From JBBIPA01 sp963775935 (GTDB taxonomy: Bacteria > Chloroflexota > Dehalococcoidia > GIF9 > UBA5629): a DNA stretch of 64,000 nt. This document shows positions 54,128-62,359 of the stretch, one piece after another (position 1 is the stretch's first letter; the number at the start of each line of letters is the position of its first letter). Made by a program: the position numbers and the translations under genes. The stretch lies in assembly GCA_963775935.1 (NCBI GenBank), contig CAVZKR010000002.1, positions 186,001 through 250,000 on the forward strand, in the 5' to 3' direction. Below the pieces are notes generated by a model that did no database searches, was not told the DNA's origin, and saw only the letters and a program-made list of their open reading frames with translations.

Positions 54128-54400
54128 TTAATGTGGGTGCTGGGGACCAGACCCGCGCATCCCTCCTCCAGTCACTGCGTCTCGTATATCGAACACTGCA
54201 CTAACTGCGTCAAAATCGATGTCTGACAAATGGGTACCCGCATCATGTCCGGCTATCATGCCCAAAACCACTAACGCACAGATAAGATCCAGCTGCGCCT
54301 CCTCCTCCATTGAATCAGCCCCCTTCCCCCCGCAAGCCGCTGAAGTCAACAATGGGATTAAAAGCAATACAATGCAGATAATAATGCTTATTACTTTCAA
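54128..54400 (-). CDS. Small lipoprotein
   Basis: 90 residues from TTG 8 bases after GGAGGAGG; the frame further upstream lacks a site. A signal helix (VISIIICIVLLLIPLLTSAA) ends in the lipobox TSAAC. The mature part is acidic with a hydrophobic segment (LICALVVLGMIAGHDAG). Unknown function. Confidence 0.6.
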   Translation of the reverse strand: MKVISIIICIVLLLIPLLTSAACGGKGADSMEEEAQLDLICALVVLGMIAGHDAGTHLSDIDFDAVSAVFDIRDAVTGGGMRGSGPQHPH

Positions 54401-54549
54401 TAGATCAACCTCCTCCCTGTTAATTTTAGTATAGACTGCTGTTCTGCTGCTGTCAAACGAGTGTGTTACAACTTTGATATATGAGTCCAAATTCAAAACG
54501 CAAATCTTAAAAGTAACATGCTGGAGTTACCGATTTAAATGTCATTGCG

Positions 54550-55191
54550 TTAGCTGAACACCCCGCTGAAGAATGTTGTCACTTTCTCTGCCAGGATTGT
54601 TTCATGCCCGTGCCAGAAGTGGTCGACGCTGGGAATAATCTCAAACCGTTTGGGTTCGGCAGCTTTTTGCTTCATCAAGTCCAGTTGCTTAGCTGTAACG
54701 AATTCGTCGGCATCGCCGCTGATGATGAGCTTGGGAATGGGGTAATCGCTCAGTTGCGCTATTTTGGGCTCATCCATGAGGGAAGGGGAAATGAGTGCCA
54801 GCGCCCTGACACGGGGGTCATGAAGGGCCTCTGGTAATGCCACAGAGGCACCGAATGAATAGCCAGCCACTCCTATTCTGCCGGCATCCACTTCGGATTG
54901 TGCTGCCAGCCAGTCTATGGCTGCTTTTATATCTTCCTGTTCGTCAATGCCGTCGCCGAAGCTGCCCTGGCTCCTGCCCACGCCGCGGAAGTTAAACATA
55001 AAGGCGATGATTCCTTTTGGCGACAGCGCTGAAGCCAGCGCCATGATGACATTGTTGTCCATGGAGCCACCGTAGATGGGATGGGGATGGCACAATACCA
55101 CGCCGGGGAATTTTCCTGTGCCATCGGGACAGTAACAGATGCCTTCCAGTTTCAATTTCCCACAGTGGAAGAATATATTTTTTGTTTTCAT
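54550..55191 (-). CDS. Alpha/beta hydrolase
   Basis: 213 residues from the second in-frame ATG outside the repeat; a start inside the repeat (55209) is possible. The nucleophile elbow is GVAGYSFGASV, the acid lies in ISGDADEFV and the His in VDHFWHGHE. The first half has VVLCHPHPIYGGSMDNN, typical of the dienelactone hydrolase-like/YfhR group. No signal peptide, so cytoplasmic. Substrate unknown. Confidence 0.8.
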   Translation of the reverse strand: MKTKNIFFHCGKLKLEGICYCPDGTGKFPGVVLCHPHPIYGGSMDNNVIMALASALSPKGIIAFMFNFRGVGRSQGSFGDGIDEQEDIKAAIDWLAAQSEVDAGRIGVAGYSFGASVALPEALHDPRVRALALISPSLMDEPKIAQLSDYPIPKLIISGDADEFVTAKQLDLMKQKAAEPKRFEIIPSVDHFWHGHETILAEKVTTFFSGVFS

Positions 55192-55208
55192 TTCAATATT
55201 TGTTTTCA

Positions 55209-55292
55209 TGTCATTGCGAGCGTAGCGAAGCAATCGTTATGTTTACAGAATAACGAGGCGATTGCTTCGTCACTTCGTTCCTCGCAATGACA
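55209..55292. repeat. Dispersed palindromic repeat, full copy
   Basis: TGTCATTGCGAGCGTAGCG to CTCGCAATGACA, between rarA and the hydrolase gene; a trailing fragment (ACTCACGATGACAGG) follows. Confidence 0.88.
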
Positions 55293-55325
55293 GAGAGAAG
55301 ATGTTACTCACGATGACAGGTATGG

Positions 55326-56702
55326 CTATTCCTTCTTACCCTTTTTCTGCCCCCACCATGCTTTGAGCCTGGCGAGTATTTCTTTCTCAAATCCCTGCGT
55401 GGAAGGGAAGTAATACCGTTTGCCCTGAAGCTTCGGGGGCAGGTAATGCTGCTCTACGAAATGCTCAGGGTAGCTGTGTGCGTATTTATAGTTCTCCCCA
55501 TAGCCCATCCGCTTCATTAAGCCGGTGACGGGATTGCGCAGGTGTATGGGCACGGGGTCATTGCGACTCTGATGGACGTCCTGCTGCACCCGCGTATAGG
55601 CGGTATAGAGGGCATTGCTCTTGGGTGCGGTAGCTAAATAGACTGCTGCCTGTGCCAGCGCTGTATTGCCTTCGGGCATGCCGATAAAGTGCACTGCCTG
55701 CTGCGCCGCCATGGCGACCACCAGCGCCTGGGGGTCTGCCATGCCCACGTCTTCAGAGGCGAAGCGTATCATACGGCGGGCGACGTAGAGCGGGTCCTCG
55801 CCGGCTTCCAGCATGCGTCCCAGCCAGTAGAGAGCGGCATCGGGGTCCGAGCCGCGCAGTGACTTGTGGAGCGCTGAAATAAGGTCATAGTGCTGGTCAC
55901 CGCTTTTATCGTAGAGCAGAGCGCGATGCTGCAAAGCCTCCTCGATGGTTGTCAGGTTCAACCGACAATGCCCGTCAGCATCAGGCTGCGTTGCCTGAGT
56001 TGCCATTTCCAGGGCATTGAGCGCCGTTCTGGCATCGCCGTTGGCCATGACCACCAGGTGCTGCAGCGCCTCTGCTTCTATCTCCACCTTAAATTTACCC
56101 AGCCCCCGTTCCTCGTCCTTGATAGCTCGTTCCACGATGGTGCGGATAGTATCATCGGTAAGCGCATTGAGCGTGAACACGCGGCTCCGTGAGAGCAAAG
56201 GCGCAATCACTTCAAAGGAAGGGTTTTCGGTGGTAGCGCCGATGAGCACGACGTCGCCGTTCTCTACAAAAGGCAGCACGGCATCCTGCTGACCTTTGTT
56301 GAAGCGGTGTATTTCGTCAACGAACAGGATAGTGCGTTGTCCAGCGAGCTTCAGTCTTTGTCTGGCTTCATCGACAGACCGACGCAGGTCGCTGACGCCG
56401 GCGGTGACAGCGCTGAGCCCGGTAAAGTGGGATTTGGTAACGCTGGCGATGACGTATGCCAGCGTGGTCTTGCCGCTGCCCGGCGGTCCCCAGAAGAGCA
56501 GAGAGGGCAGCTTATCTGCATCTATGCATCTTCTCAGTACCCGTCCTTCGCCCACAAGGTGCTCTTGTCCGACGAATTCAGCGAAGTTCCGCGGTCGCAT
56601 CCTGGCGGCGAGGGGCATGGTTTCCTGTTGCTCGTTGGGAATGCTGGATAGTTCCGATTCCCGTTTTTGTGGTTCAAGCTGGTTTAAATCGAAAAGGGTC
56701 AC
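55326..56702 (-). CDS. rarA: Replication-associated recombination protein A (AAA+ ATPase)
   Basis: 458 residues. MRPRNFAEFVGQEHLVGEG starts the clamp-loader-like ATPase; Walker A is FWGPPGSGKTT, Walker B LFVDEIHRFNKGQ and sensor 1 GATTENPSF. The C-terminal tetramer domain has MGYGENYKYAHSYPEHFVEQ, diagnostic for RarA/MgsA/WRNIP1. It acts at stalled replication forks. GTG start overlaps the preceding stop as GTGA, so it is translated with the tubulin-like gene upstream. Confidence 0.94.
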   Translation of the reverse strand: MTLFDLNQLEPQKRESELSSIPNEQQETMPLAARMRPRNFAEFVGQEHLVGEGRVLRRCIDADKLPSLLFWGPPGSGKTTLAYVIASVTKSHFTGLSAVTAGVSDLRRSVDEARQRLKLAGQRTILFVDEIHRFNKGQQDAVLPFVENGDVVLIGATTENPSFEVIAPLLSRSRVFTLNALTDDTIRTIVERAIKDEERGLGKFKVEIEAEALQHLVVMANGDARTALNALEMATQATQPDADGHCRLNLTTIEEALQHRALLYDKSGDQHYDLISALHKSLRGSDPDAALYWLGRMLEAGEDPLYVARRMIRFASEDVGMADPQALVVAMAAQQAVHFIGMPEGNTALAQAAVYLATAPKSNALYTAYTRVQQDVHQSRNDPVPIHLRNPVTGLMKRMGYGENYKYAHSYPEHFVEQHYLPPKLQGKRYYFPSTQGFEKEILARLKAWWGQKKGKKE

Positions 56703-57846
56703 GGTTTCTTCTTTTTCTGTCGTTTGGCTGGCTTCGCTGGTTCTGGCGGTGGTGGTTCGGGTGGTGGCCTGGTGATGTTGCTAGCCTGGTCATAGTAGTT
56801 TTTAATTGCTGCCACGTAAGAGAGAGAGGAGATGATGAGGGTAACCTGGGCGCAGTTTCTGACGCCATAGAAATCGCCGCCTCGTATTTCGGCATTGTTG
56901 GTCAATTCCAGCAGGCGGTTGCCTACCGCTTTCACCATGTCCACATTGGCGCTTTCAGCAGGTACAGAGAGCAGGTAAACAGCCTTATGGCTATCAGTAA
57001 GGTTGATATCGATAGACAGCTTGCCCAGAGCCAGGCTCATTGCCTCGATAGCCTTTTGCGTTTCGGCGCCCTTTTCCTTGAAGCTGGTGGTGGTTCTCCA
57101 GAAGGTTTTGACTCGACACCTGAAAATCAGTGCTGCCCAATGCCGATGGCGGTCCATCCGTTGAGAGCCTGCATCATATCGCCGACGCCCAGTGTCCTGG
57201 CGCCGGTAAATTTAGGATCGAGGTGCTCACTGGCACAGAGGAGGTCATAATAGGGTGAAACGATATCCTTGTTGATGACGCTGGTATGAGTGGTCGACGA
57301 GGCATGTCCATCGACCCGGTACTTTCTATTGTCAACCAGAAACACCGCTTCGGTGACCTGCTGGATGGACTTAAGACAGACTGCCGTGTTGACCACGCAC
57401 TTCGGGTCGGCAGCCTCTGATTCGAAGGGGAGCACGATGAGAGCATAGACGGGCTTGCCCACATGCCTGTCTTTGAGCATTTGCGCCATTACTGAAATAC
57501 CGCCGGAGCCGAAGTAGCCGGCAGAGCCGGCAACCAATAAAATAGCATTCGTATTATAAAAATCGCTGGGCTTGACTGCAGTGAGCACGCGGTTGCCTTC
57601 CTCGCGCATAATGTCAGCGCCCGCTTTCGCTGTTTTATCGCCTTCCAGCGTGCGTCCGACGTAGATGGTCTGCAGATCTCGATACGTTGTCCTCAGCGAT
57701 GTCAGTTTGGGCTGGTCATTATTGATAGCGTAGGCATTGGTAACTATCTGGACTCGGCGTTCCGCTTTGGCTTTTTTATTGAGTTCGGAGAACTCGCCGG
57801 CGAGCCGGCTGCCGCAGTCACCGATGCCAAGCACCATCAGTTTCAT
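56699..57846 (-). pseudogene. Second tubulin/FtsZ-like protein, frameshifted
   Basis: The start MKLMVLGIGDCGSRLAGEF is paralogous to the 39-kb GTPase. The signature reads AGYFGSGG instead of GGTGSG, so GTP binding may be lost. The frame ends at GIGQH, while the next frame carries the matching C-terminal half (TSFKEKGAETQKAIEAMSLA, SYVAAIKNYYDQASN) and a Pro-rich tail (PPPEPPPPEPAKPAKRQ). A 1-nt lesion near 57135 explains it. Either a decayed gene or a sequence error; position in a tight operon favours a once functional protein of about 380 residues. Confidence 0.65.
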
Positions 57847-58368
57847 TTACTTATATCTCCTTACCTGAAAGCGGTAAAGCTTCACCGGTTCATCTTCGGC
57901 AATGCCTGCCTTCAGCCGGCAGATTTCAATCTGCCTCTCTGCTGTATCCACTCCCTCCAGGTCAGGTAGCAGCAGCCCTCTCCTGAAGCCATGCTCCACG
58001 ATGACGCCGTATTTCCTGGGATCAAGCTCATCTTTGCTGGTTATGGGCTCAGGTTGGGTGAGGACATCGACGCTGTATTCCAGGCTCGGAAGCTCGGAGG
58101 AACGTACCGCCTCGAAGCGGGGGTCGCCTGTAGCTGAACAGATGGCATTATGGATAACCTCCTCGGCGACATTTGTCCGGGTTGGCTCAAAGGTTCCAAT
58201 GCAACCCCGCAGTTCCCCGCGTTTTTTAATAGAGACAAAGACGCCGGCTTGCTCCTTCATCTCAGGAGCGAGCTCTTCAGGTTTAATGACTTTGCCATGT
58301 CTTACATAGTTCTCCACGGCTGTCTTCGCCAGCCTGGTGATGGGGTGAAGTTTTTCTGCCGTTGCCAT
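57847..58368 (-). CDS. AmmeMemoRadiSam system protein A (AMMECR1 domain)
   Basis: 173 residues from the ATG after GTGGAAACT; an upstream in-frame ATG has no site. The core LRGCIGTFEP is the AMMECR1 motif, and SVDVLTQPEPI and KYGVIVEHGFRRGLLLPDLE are family hallmarks. Function is unresolved; it is encoded with Memo and a radical SAM protein in many anaerobes. The stop is adjacent to the ATG of the tubulin-like gene, so one operon. Confidence 0.92.
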   Translation of the reverse strand: MATAEKLHPITRLAKTAVENYVRHGKVIKPEELAPEMKEQAGVFVSIKKRGELRGCIGTFEPTRTNVAEEVIHNAICSATGDPRFEAVRSSELPSLEYSVDVLTQPEPITSKDELDPRKYGVIVEHGFRRGLLLPDLEGVDTAERQIEICRLKAGIAEDEPVKLYRFQVRRYK

Positions 58369-58384
58369 AGTTTCCACACTCGTT

Positions 58385-59191
58385 TTAGGCGCTGACCTCA
58401 AGGGAAGCTACCATGTAGCCTACCCCGAAAGGCCCTTCGTAGGAGAGCACCTCCGGTATTACCTTGAGCCCATCGAGTACGCCCAGGAGAATGGTAATGG
58501 AGCGCAAACCGCATTCTCCTGCCCGCTCGATAACATCGGGCTCAAAATTCAAAACAGCCTTGCTGTCTACAAAGGATATCGCTTTTACCAGCTTCTCGTC
58601 AAAGACTTTGCCCATGGGGTCATAGCCGGCAGGAGCGCTGGGAATGAGCCGATGGGAGAGGTCGCCACTGGCGATGATGGCAACACGTTTTTGGCTCTGC
58701 TCCGCTGCCTTTCTGATGGCTTTGCCGAAGGCGAAGTGCTTTTCCAGTGATAACCAGCAGAAGGTGAGCGGTACCAGGGCTGCTCCTTTCATAGCGCGCT
58801 TCAGGAAGTGCAACGGCACCATGACGCCCCAGTCCAGGTCGTAGGCGCCTTTGCCAATAGAGGTGATGGGGATGCTGGCTTTCTTCGCTTCCTGTTGAAT
58901 CAGTTCCACCAGGTCGAGGTCATTCTGGTATGTTTCATGCGGTTCATTCGAGCCCCAGACTTTCATGTCGCCGGAGGATGATGGCGCGGTCAGTATGCCC
59001 ATAGCGTTGGTCTGGTGCTTGCCGTGGGGGCTGATGATGAGCGTTGTTTGAGGGCGCTGCTGTGCCATTTTATCGGCGAGCTTTTCCATGGACTTGATGG
59101 TAGCTGATATGGCATGCTCACCGCCTTTGCCGACGTCAGGAATAATGAGCGGCGGATGAGGTGTGATGCAACCGAAAACAATGCCTGCCAT
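58385..59191 (-). CDS. AmmeMemoRadiSam system protein B (Memo family)
   Basis: 268 residues. It starts VFGCITPHPPLIIPDVG and has the Memo-like metal/dioxygenase fold features: LIISPHGKHQTNAMGIL, DLDWGVMVPLHFL, ASGDLSHRLIP. The family resembles extradiol dioxygenases with His ligands. It lies between the AMMECR1 and radical SAM genes with 11- and 16-bp gaps. Molecular role unknown. Confidence 0.92.
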   Translation of the reverse strand: MAGIVFGCITPHPPLIIPDVGKGGEHAISATIKSMEKLADKMAQQRPQTTLIISPHGKHQTNAMGILTAPSSSGDMKVWGSNEPHETYQNDLDLVELIQQEAKKASIPITSIGKGAYDLDWGVMVPLHFLKRAMKGAALVPLTFCWLSLEKHFAFGKAIRKAAEQSQKRVAIIASGDLSHRLIPSAPAGYDPMGKVFDEKLVKAISFVDSKAVLNFEPDVIERAGECGLRSITILLGVLDGLKVIPEVLSYEGPFGVGYMVASLEVSA

Positions 59192-59202
59192 AGACTACCT
59201 CC

Positions 59203-60240
59203 TCAAACCTTTTGCTTGATCTTCGCTCTGATATTGAGCTCGGCTCCGCAGAATCCGCATTTCGAGCCATCTACATTAACTACCTGGGTAAAATAGCCTG
59301 TCCTTTGAATAACTACCTTGCCACAGGAATAGCAGACGGTGTTTTCCTTGTCATGTCCCGGGACATTGCCCAGATAGACGAACTTCAATCCTGCCTTTTT
59401 GCCGATATTGTACGCTTTTTCCAGCGTGGCTATGGGGGTGGGCAGGAGCTCGTTGAGCTGGTAATGGGGGTAGAACCTGGTCACATGCCATGGTGTCAGC
59501 TCTCCCAGGTCGTGGTAAATCCAGTTGGCAATGCCTTCGAGCTGTGCCTCGTCATCATTCATGGTGGGTATGACGTTGGTGATCACTTCGACGTGCATGC
59601 CCCATTTTTCTTTTGCCCGTTTGGCTATATCGAGGATGCCGCGCCACCTGGGGATTTTCGCCAGGTTTTTATATAACGTGTCAGAAAATCCTTTGACATC
59701 GACACGCCAGGCGTCAAGATATGGTCCCATGGTATCAAGTCCCTCCGGCGTTATATAGCCGTTGGTGACGTATACCGTGTACAACCCTCCTTTTTTGGCC
59801 AGTTTGGCTGAGTCCAGTGTATATTCCAGCCATATGGCAGGTTCATTGTATGTCCAGGAAATGCCCTCGCAGCTATTGCGCCTGGTGAGCTCTATAGCTT
59901 GCTCCGGTGATACGCTTTGCAGGTTGCGGTTTAGTACTGACGGCGTTTCCACGCAGGAGATTTGCCAGTTCTGGCAGTGGATGCAGTGAAAGTTGCAGCC
60001 CCATGAGCCCAGTGAGTAGCATGAGCTGCCGGGGAAGAAGTGGTACAGGGGTTTCTTCTCGATGGGGTCGGCGGCTGCTGATGTGACCTCGGCGTAGTTA
60101 AGGGTGAAGAGCACGCCGCCTTCATTGCGGCGCGCCCTGCATACGCCAGATTTGCCCGGCGCAATGGCACAGCGCCACTGGCAGACATTGCAACGCACTC
60201 TGGAGCCGGGGAGTTTGTCATAGAGCATCGCCTCACGCAT
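59203..60240 (-). CDS. AmmeMemoRadiSam radical SAM enzyme
   Basis: 345 residues. The radical SAM cluster motif is GCNFHCIHCQNWQIS (CxxxCxxC) near residue 80. An N-terminal CNVCQWRC...CRARRN set may bind another metal, as may a C-terminal pair of Cys motifs (CYSCGKVV, CGFCGAEL). The GGxCSxG-like and activating-enzyme-like order agrees with the AmmeMemoRadiSam family, once called PflA-like. It uses SAM radicals in an unknown modification. First gene of the AmmeMemoRadiSam run. Confidence 0.93.
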   Translation of the reverse strand: MREAMLYDKLPGSRVRCNVCQWRCAIAPGKSGVCRARRNEGGVLFTLNYAEVTSAAADPIEKKPLYHFFPGSSCYSLGSWGCNFHCIHCQNWQISCVETPSVLNRNLQSVSPEQAIELTRRNSCEGISWTYNEPAIWLEYTLDSAKLAKKGGLYTVYVTNGYITPEGLDTMGPYLDAWRVDVKGFSDTLYKNLAKIPRWRGILDIAKRAKEKWGMHVEVITNVIPTMNDDEAQLEGIANWIYHDLGELTPWHVTRFYPHYQLNELLPTPIATLEKAYNIGKKAGLKFVYLGNVPGHDKENTVCYSCGKVVIQRTGYFTQVVNVDGSKCGFCGAELNIRAKIKQKV

Positions 60241-60276
60241 AGTTCAACCTCTACCCAATTCCATTATATCACTTCG

Positions 60277-60687
60277 TCACCACTGTACCATGTGCCCGTA
60301 GCGGCCGGAGATATATTTCTCCCATTGTGGCTGGCTCTGTCTAAAGTTGGGATGGTGAATTCGGTAGCGGGTGTTTTTGCCTTTTCCCGAGCGGGTTACC
60401 GTAGCTCTGGCAATGCCATTTTGTGCAGGCAGGCGGCGAATGAGCCGACAGAGCATCTCTCCAATCTCCCATTTCAGCGTCTCGCCGTGAAACGTTATTT
60501 CCATAATATAACGAACGCGCCTGGGTATGTCCTCAGCGCAGAAGGTGCAATTTTCTCCCTGACAGAGGTAGGACCTGCCCTGCTCTTCAACGTAGTGCTT
60601 TATTACCTCTTTGATGGTGGAGATATGGATAGTGATGGTGAGTATGTCCCGGTCGTGGAGCACCAGCCAGCCATTGGCGTTTTGCAT
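60277..60687 (-). CDS. Hypothetical Cys-motif protein under a LexA-like operator
   Basis: 136 residues, unrecognised. A short N-terminal strand region, then CQGENCTFCAEDIPRRVRYI (CxxxxCxxC), a helix (WEIGEMLCRLIRRLP) and a basic C-terminus (ARATVTRSGKGKNTRYRIHH). The layout resembles zinc-containing single-strand DNA-binding proteins, which would fit DNA-damage control, but this is a guess. The promoter TTTACA-19-TATAAT upstream holds a perfect AGAACAATTGTTCT palindrome. The gene is 36 bp from the radical SAM gene. Confidence 0.55.
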   Translation of the reverse strand: MQNANGWLVLHDRDILTITIHISTIKEVIKHYVEEQGRSYLCQGENCTFCAEDIPRRVRYIMEITFHGETLKWEIGEMLCRLIRRLPAQNGIARATVTRSGKGKNTRYRIHHPNFRQSQPQWEKYISGRYGHMVQW

Positions 60688-60804
60688 AATAGTACTGCCT
60701 TACTTAAAGAGTGAAGCTTCCTAAGCTTAATGAAAGCTTTATCCTTCTCTCCAGTATTCTGATGGATAAGCTTGTAGCTTAGAAAGCCTTTTCTATTATA
60801 GAAT

Positions 60805-60818
60805 AGAACAATTGTTCT
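60805..60818 (-). promoter_or_regulatory. Perfect LexA-like palindrome
   Basis: AGAACAATTGTTCT is a perfect 14-bp dyad containing GAAC-N4-GTTC, the core of Gram-positive SOS boxes. It lies between a -35-like TTTACA (60820-60825) and TATAAT (60795-60800) on the minus strand. The rest of the gap (60826-60941) shows nothing I can support. Confidence 0.6.
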
Positions 60819-60941
60819 CTGTAAAGGGTTTTATGGCGTGGGTAGTAACCGCATACCAGATTATGAGTATAGTATCCCGGCCAAGAAAGTAGCTCCACTG
60901 GAGCCACCTCCCTAGCCAGTATCATCAACGACTACAGGCTT

Positions 60942-61091
60942 TTAAAAATGCAGGTTGGATACAATTGCCCATATTCCGACGATGATAAGATAAATACCGA
61001 CTATGTAATTAAGTATCCTGGGAAAAATCATTACGATGATGCCAAAAATAAGCGTGATAATTCCCCATAGCAGACCTGTTGGTTGCCACAT
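60942..61091 (-). CDS. DUF3096-type small membrane protein, copy 1
   Basis: 49 residues with two membrane helices: LLWGIITLIFGIIVMIFPRI and LNYIVGIYLIIVGIWAIV. The pattern 'IFPRILNYIVGIYLI.VG' fits DUF3096 proteins. A perfect AAGAAGGAGGTGAATT precedes the ATG. Function unknown; related small proteins are often stress-linked. Confidence 0.8.
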   Translation of the reverse strand: MWQPTGLLWGIITLIFGIIVMIFPRILNYIVGIYLIIVGIWAIVSNLHF

Positions 61092-61176
61092 AATTCACCT
61101 CCTTCTTAATTAAACTTAATAAAAAGCAACTCGCTCACAAACTTAAACTAATGTTGCTTACACTGACTGTTACTTT

Positions 61177-61323
61177 TTATTTGCGAACAGCCAGAATAGC
61201 CAAAATACCGATCACAATTAGGTAAATACCAACGATCCACGGCAACAAGCTAGGCATCCAGATGATCAAGATACCCGCTATTATGGATAGTATCCCCATT
61301 AGCAAACCACTTACTTTAGGCAT
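61177..61323 (-). CDS. DUF3096-type small membrane protein, copy 2
   Basis: 48 residues, paralogous to the neighbour: SGLLMGILSIIAGILIIWMP and LPWIVGIYLIVIGILAIL. AAAGGAGGAG site before the ATG. The two genes lie in tandem, this copy upstream. Confidence 0.8.
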   Translation of the reverse strand: MPKVSGLLMGILSIIAGILIIWMPSLLPWIVGIYLIVIGILAILAVRK

Positions 61324-61494
61324 GATAAAACTCCTCCTTTAAATATAGATTAGCTATATGTTAAATGGCTAAGAATGTAATAGTCATATAATTCAGTAAA
61401 AAGATATTAAAAAGTTATGACAATTTTGGATTGTTTCTAACCGTGATTGAGGATACTATTGAAGACTTGGTGGACAGGGTTTTCTTGAAAATAG

Positions 61495-62211
61495 TCAGGG
61501 CTGGGATTTTTTTAAAATATAGCCCATTTTAGTGACGGTAAGAATGATTTGGGGATCATCAGGTTTCTCTTCAATTTTACTTCTCAGACGGCTAATCCAT
61601 GTCCTGAGGAATTGAACGTCATCACGGTATTCAGCCCCCCAGACGCGGACTAAAAGCTCCTCATAGGTCATGAGACGGTCAGCATTTAATGCTAATTCGC
61701 TGAGCAAGAGCCATTCGATCCGGGTTAAGTATATTATGTTGCCTCTAACCATTACCTTATGTGCCTTGAAATCGATGGTTATATCGCCCAAAGAAAGCTC
61801 ATCTGGAATTTTAGGTTCGTTGGGTCTAAACCGGCGCATCACTGCTTCAATTCTGGATACCAGTTCATCAGGACTAAAAGGCTTTGCTATATAGTCATCG
61901 GCCCCCATGTCAAGCCCTGTTATTTTGTCACGTTCATTTCCCTTGGCGCTGAGAAATATGACAGGTACCATTGAAAAACCACGTATCTCTTTAAGCACAT
62001 CAATCCCATTCATTTTAGGCATGAGTATGTCAAGCAAGATCAGGTCGGGATGGCTGGCATGAAACTGCTCTAAAGCCTCAAGACCGTTGCTCGCAGTTAC
62101 CACTTCATATCCCAGTGCTCTCAGGTTTGACTTGAGAAATTTTAGGATCCGTATCTCGTCGTCAACCACCAGTAACCGGTACTTTTTCAAACTCTGTTTT
62201 CGACTAACCAT
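61495..62211 (-). CDS. OmpR-family response regulator
   Basis: 238 residues. The receiver domain has the acidic pair in LLVVDDEIR, phospho-Asp in LILLDILMPKMNG (near residue 58), Ser in IFLSAKG and Lys in DDYIAKPF. A winged-helix DNA-binding domain follows (LTRIEWLLLSELALNADRLM, VWGAEYRDD, VTKMGYIL). It is divergent from the histidine kinase gene 149 bp away and is the likely partner. Confidence 0.95.
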   Translation of the reverse strand: MVSRKQSLKKYRLLVVDDEIRILKFLKSNLRALGYEVVTASNGLEALEQFHASHPDLILLDILMPKMNGIDVLKEIRGFSMVPVIFLSAKGNERDKITGLDMGADDYIAKPFSPDELVSRIEAVMRRFRPNEPKIPDELSLGDITIDFKAHKVMVRGNIIYLTRIEWLLLSELALNADRLMTYEELLVRVWGAEYRDDVQFLRTWISRLRSKIEEKPDDPQIILTVTKMGYILKKSQP

Positions 62212-62359
62212 CGTGCCTGCTATAATAATATTCAGATTGAACAGATGTCAAGATACGTGCTGTTGACAAATATTGAGCTGTATCATATAAATTAGTTATG
62301 CGCGGAAATGTCAGGCAGGTTCGAGCCATCACAACTGGCATTATGGTGGGAGTCATGAT

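Noticed and set aside
192..55292. Recurring TGTCATTGCGAG sequences as a CRISPR array
   Set aside because: Copies are scattered over 55 kb, palindromic, and not separated by regular short spacers; no cas genes.
57174..57464. Basic/Ser-rich minus-strand frame inside the tubulin-like paralogue
   Set aside because: It is an out-of-frame shadow of the real gene.
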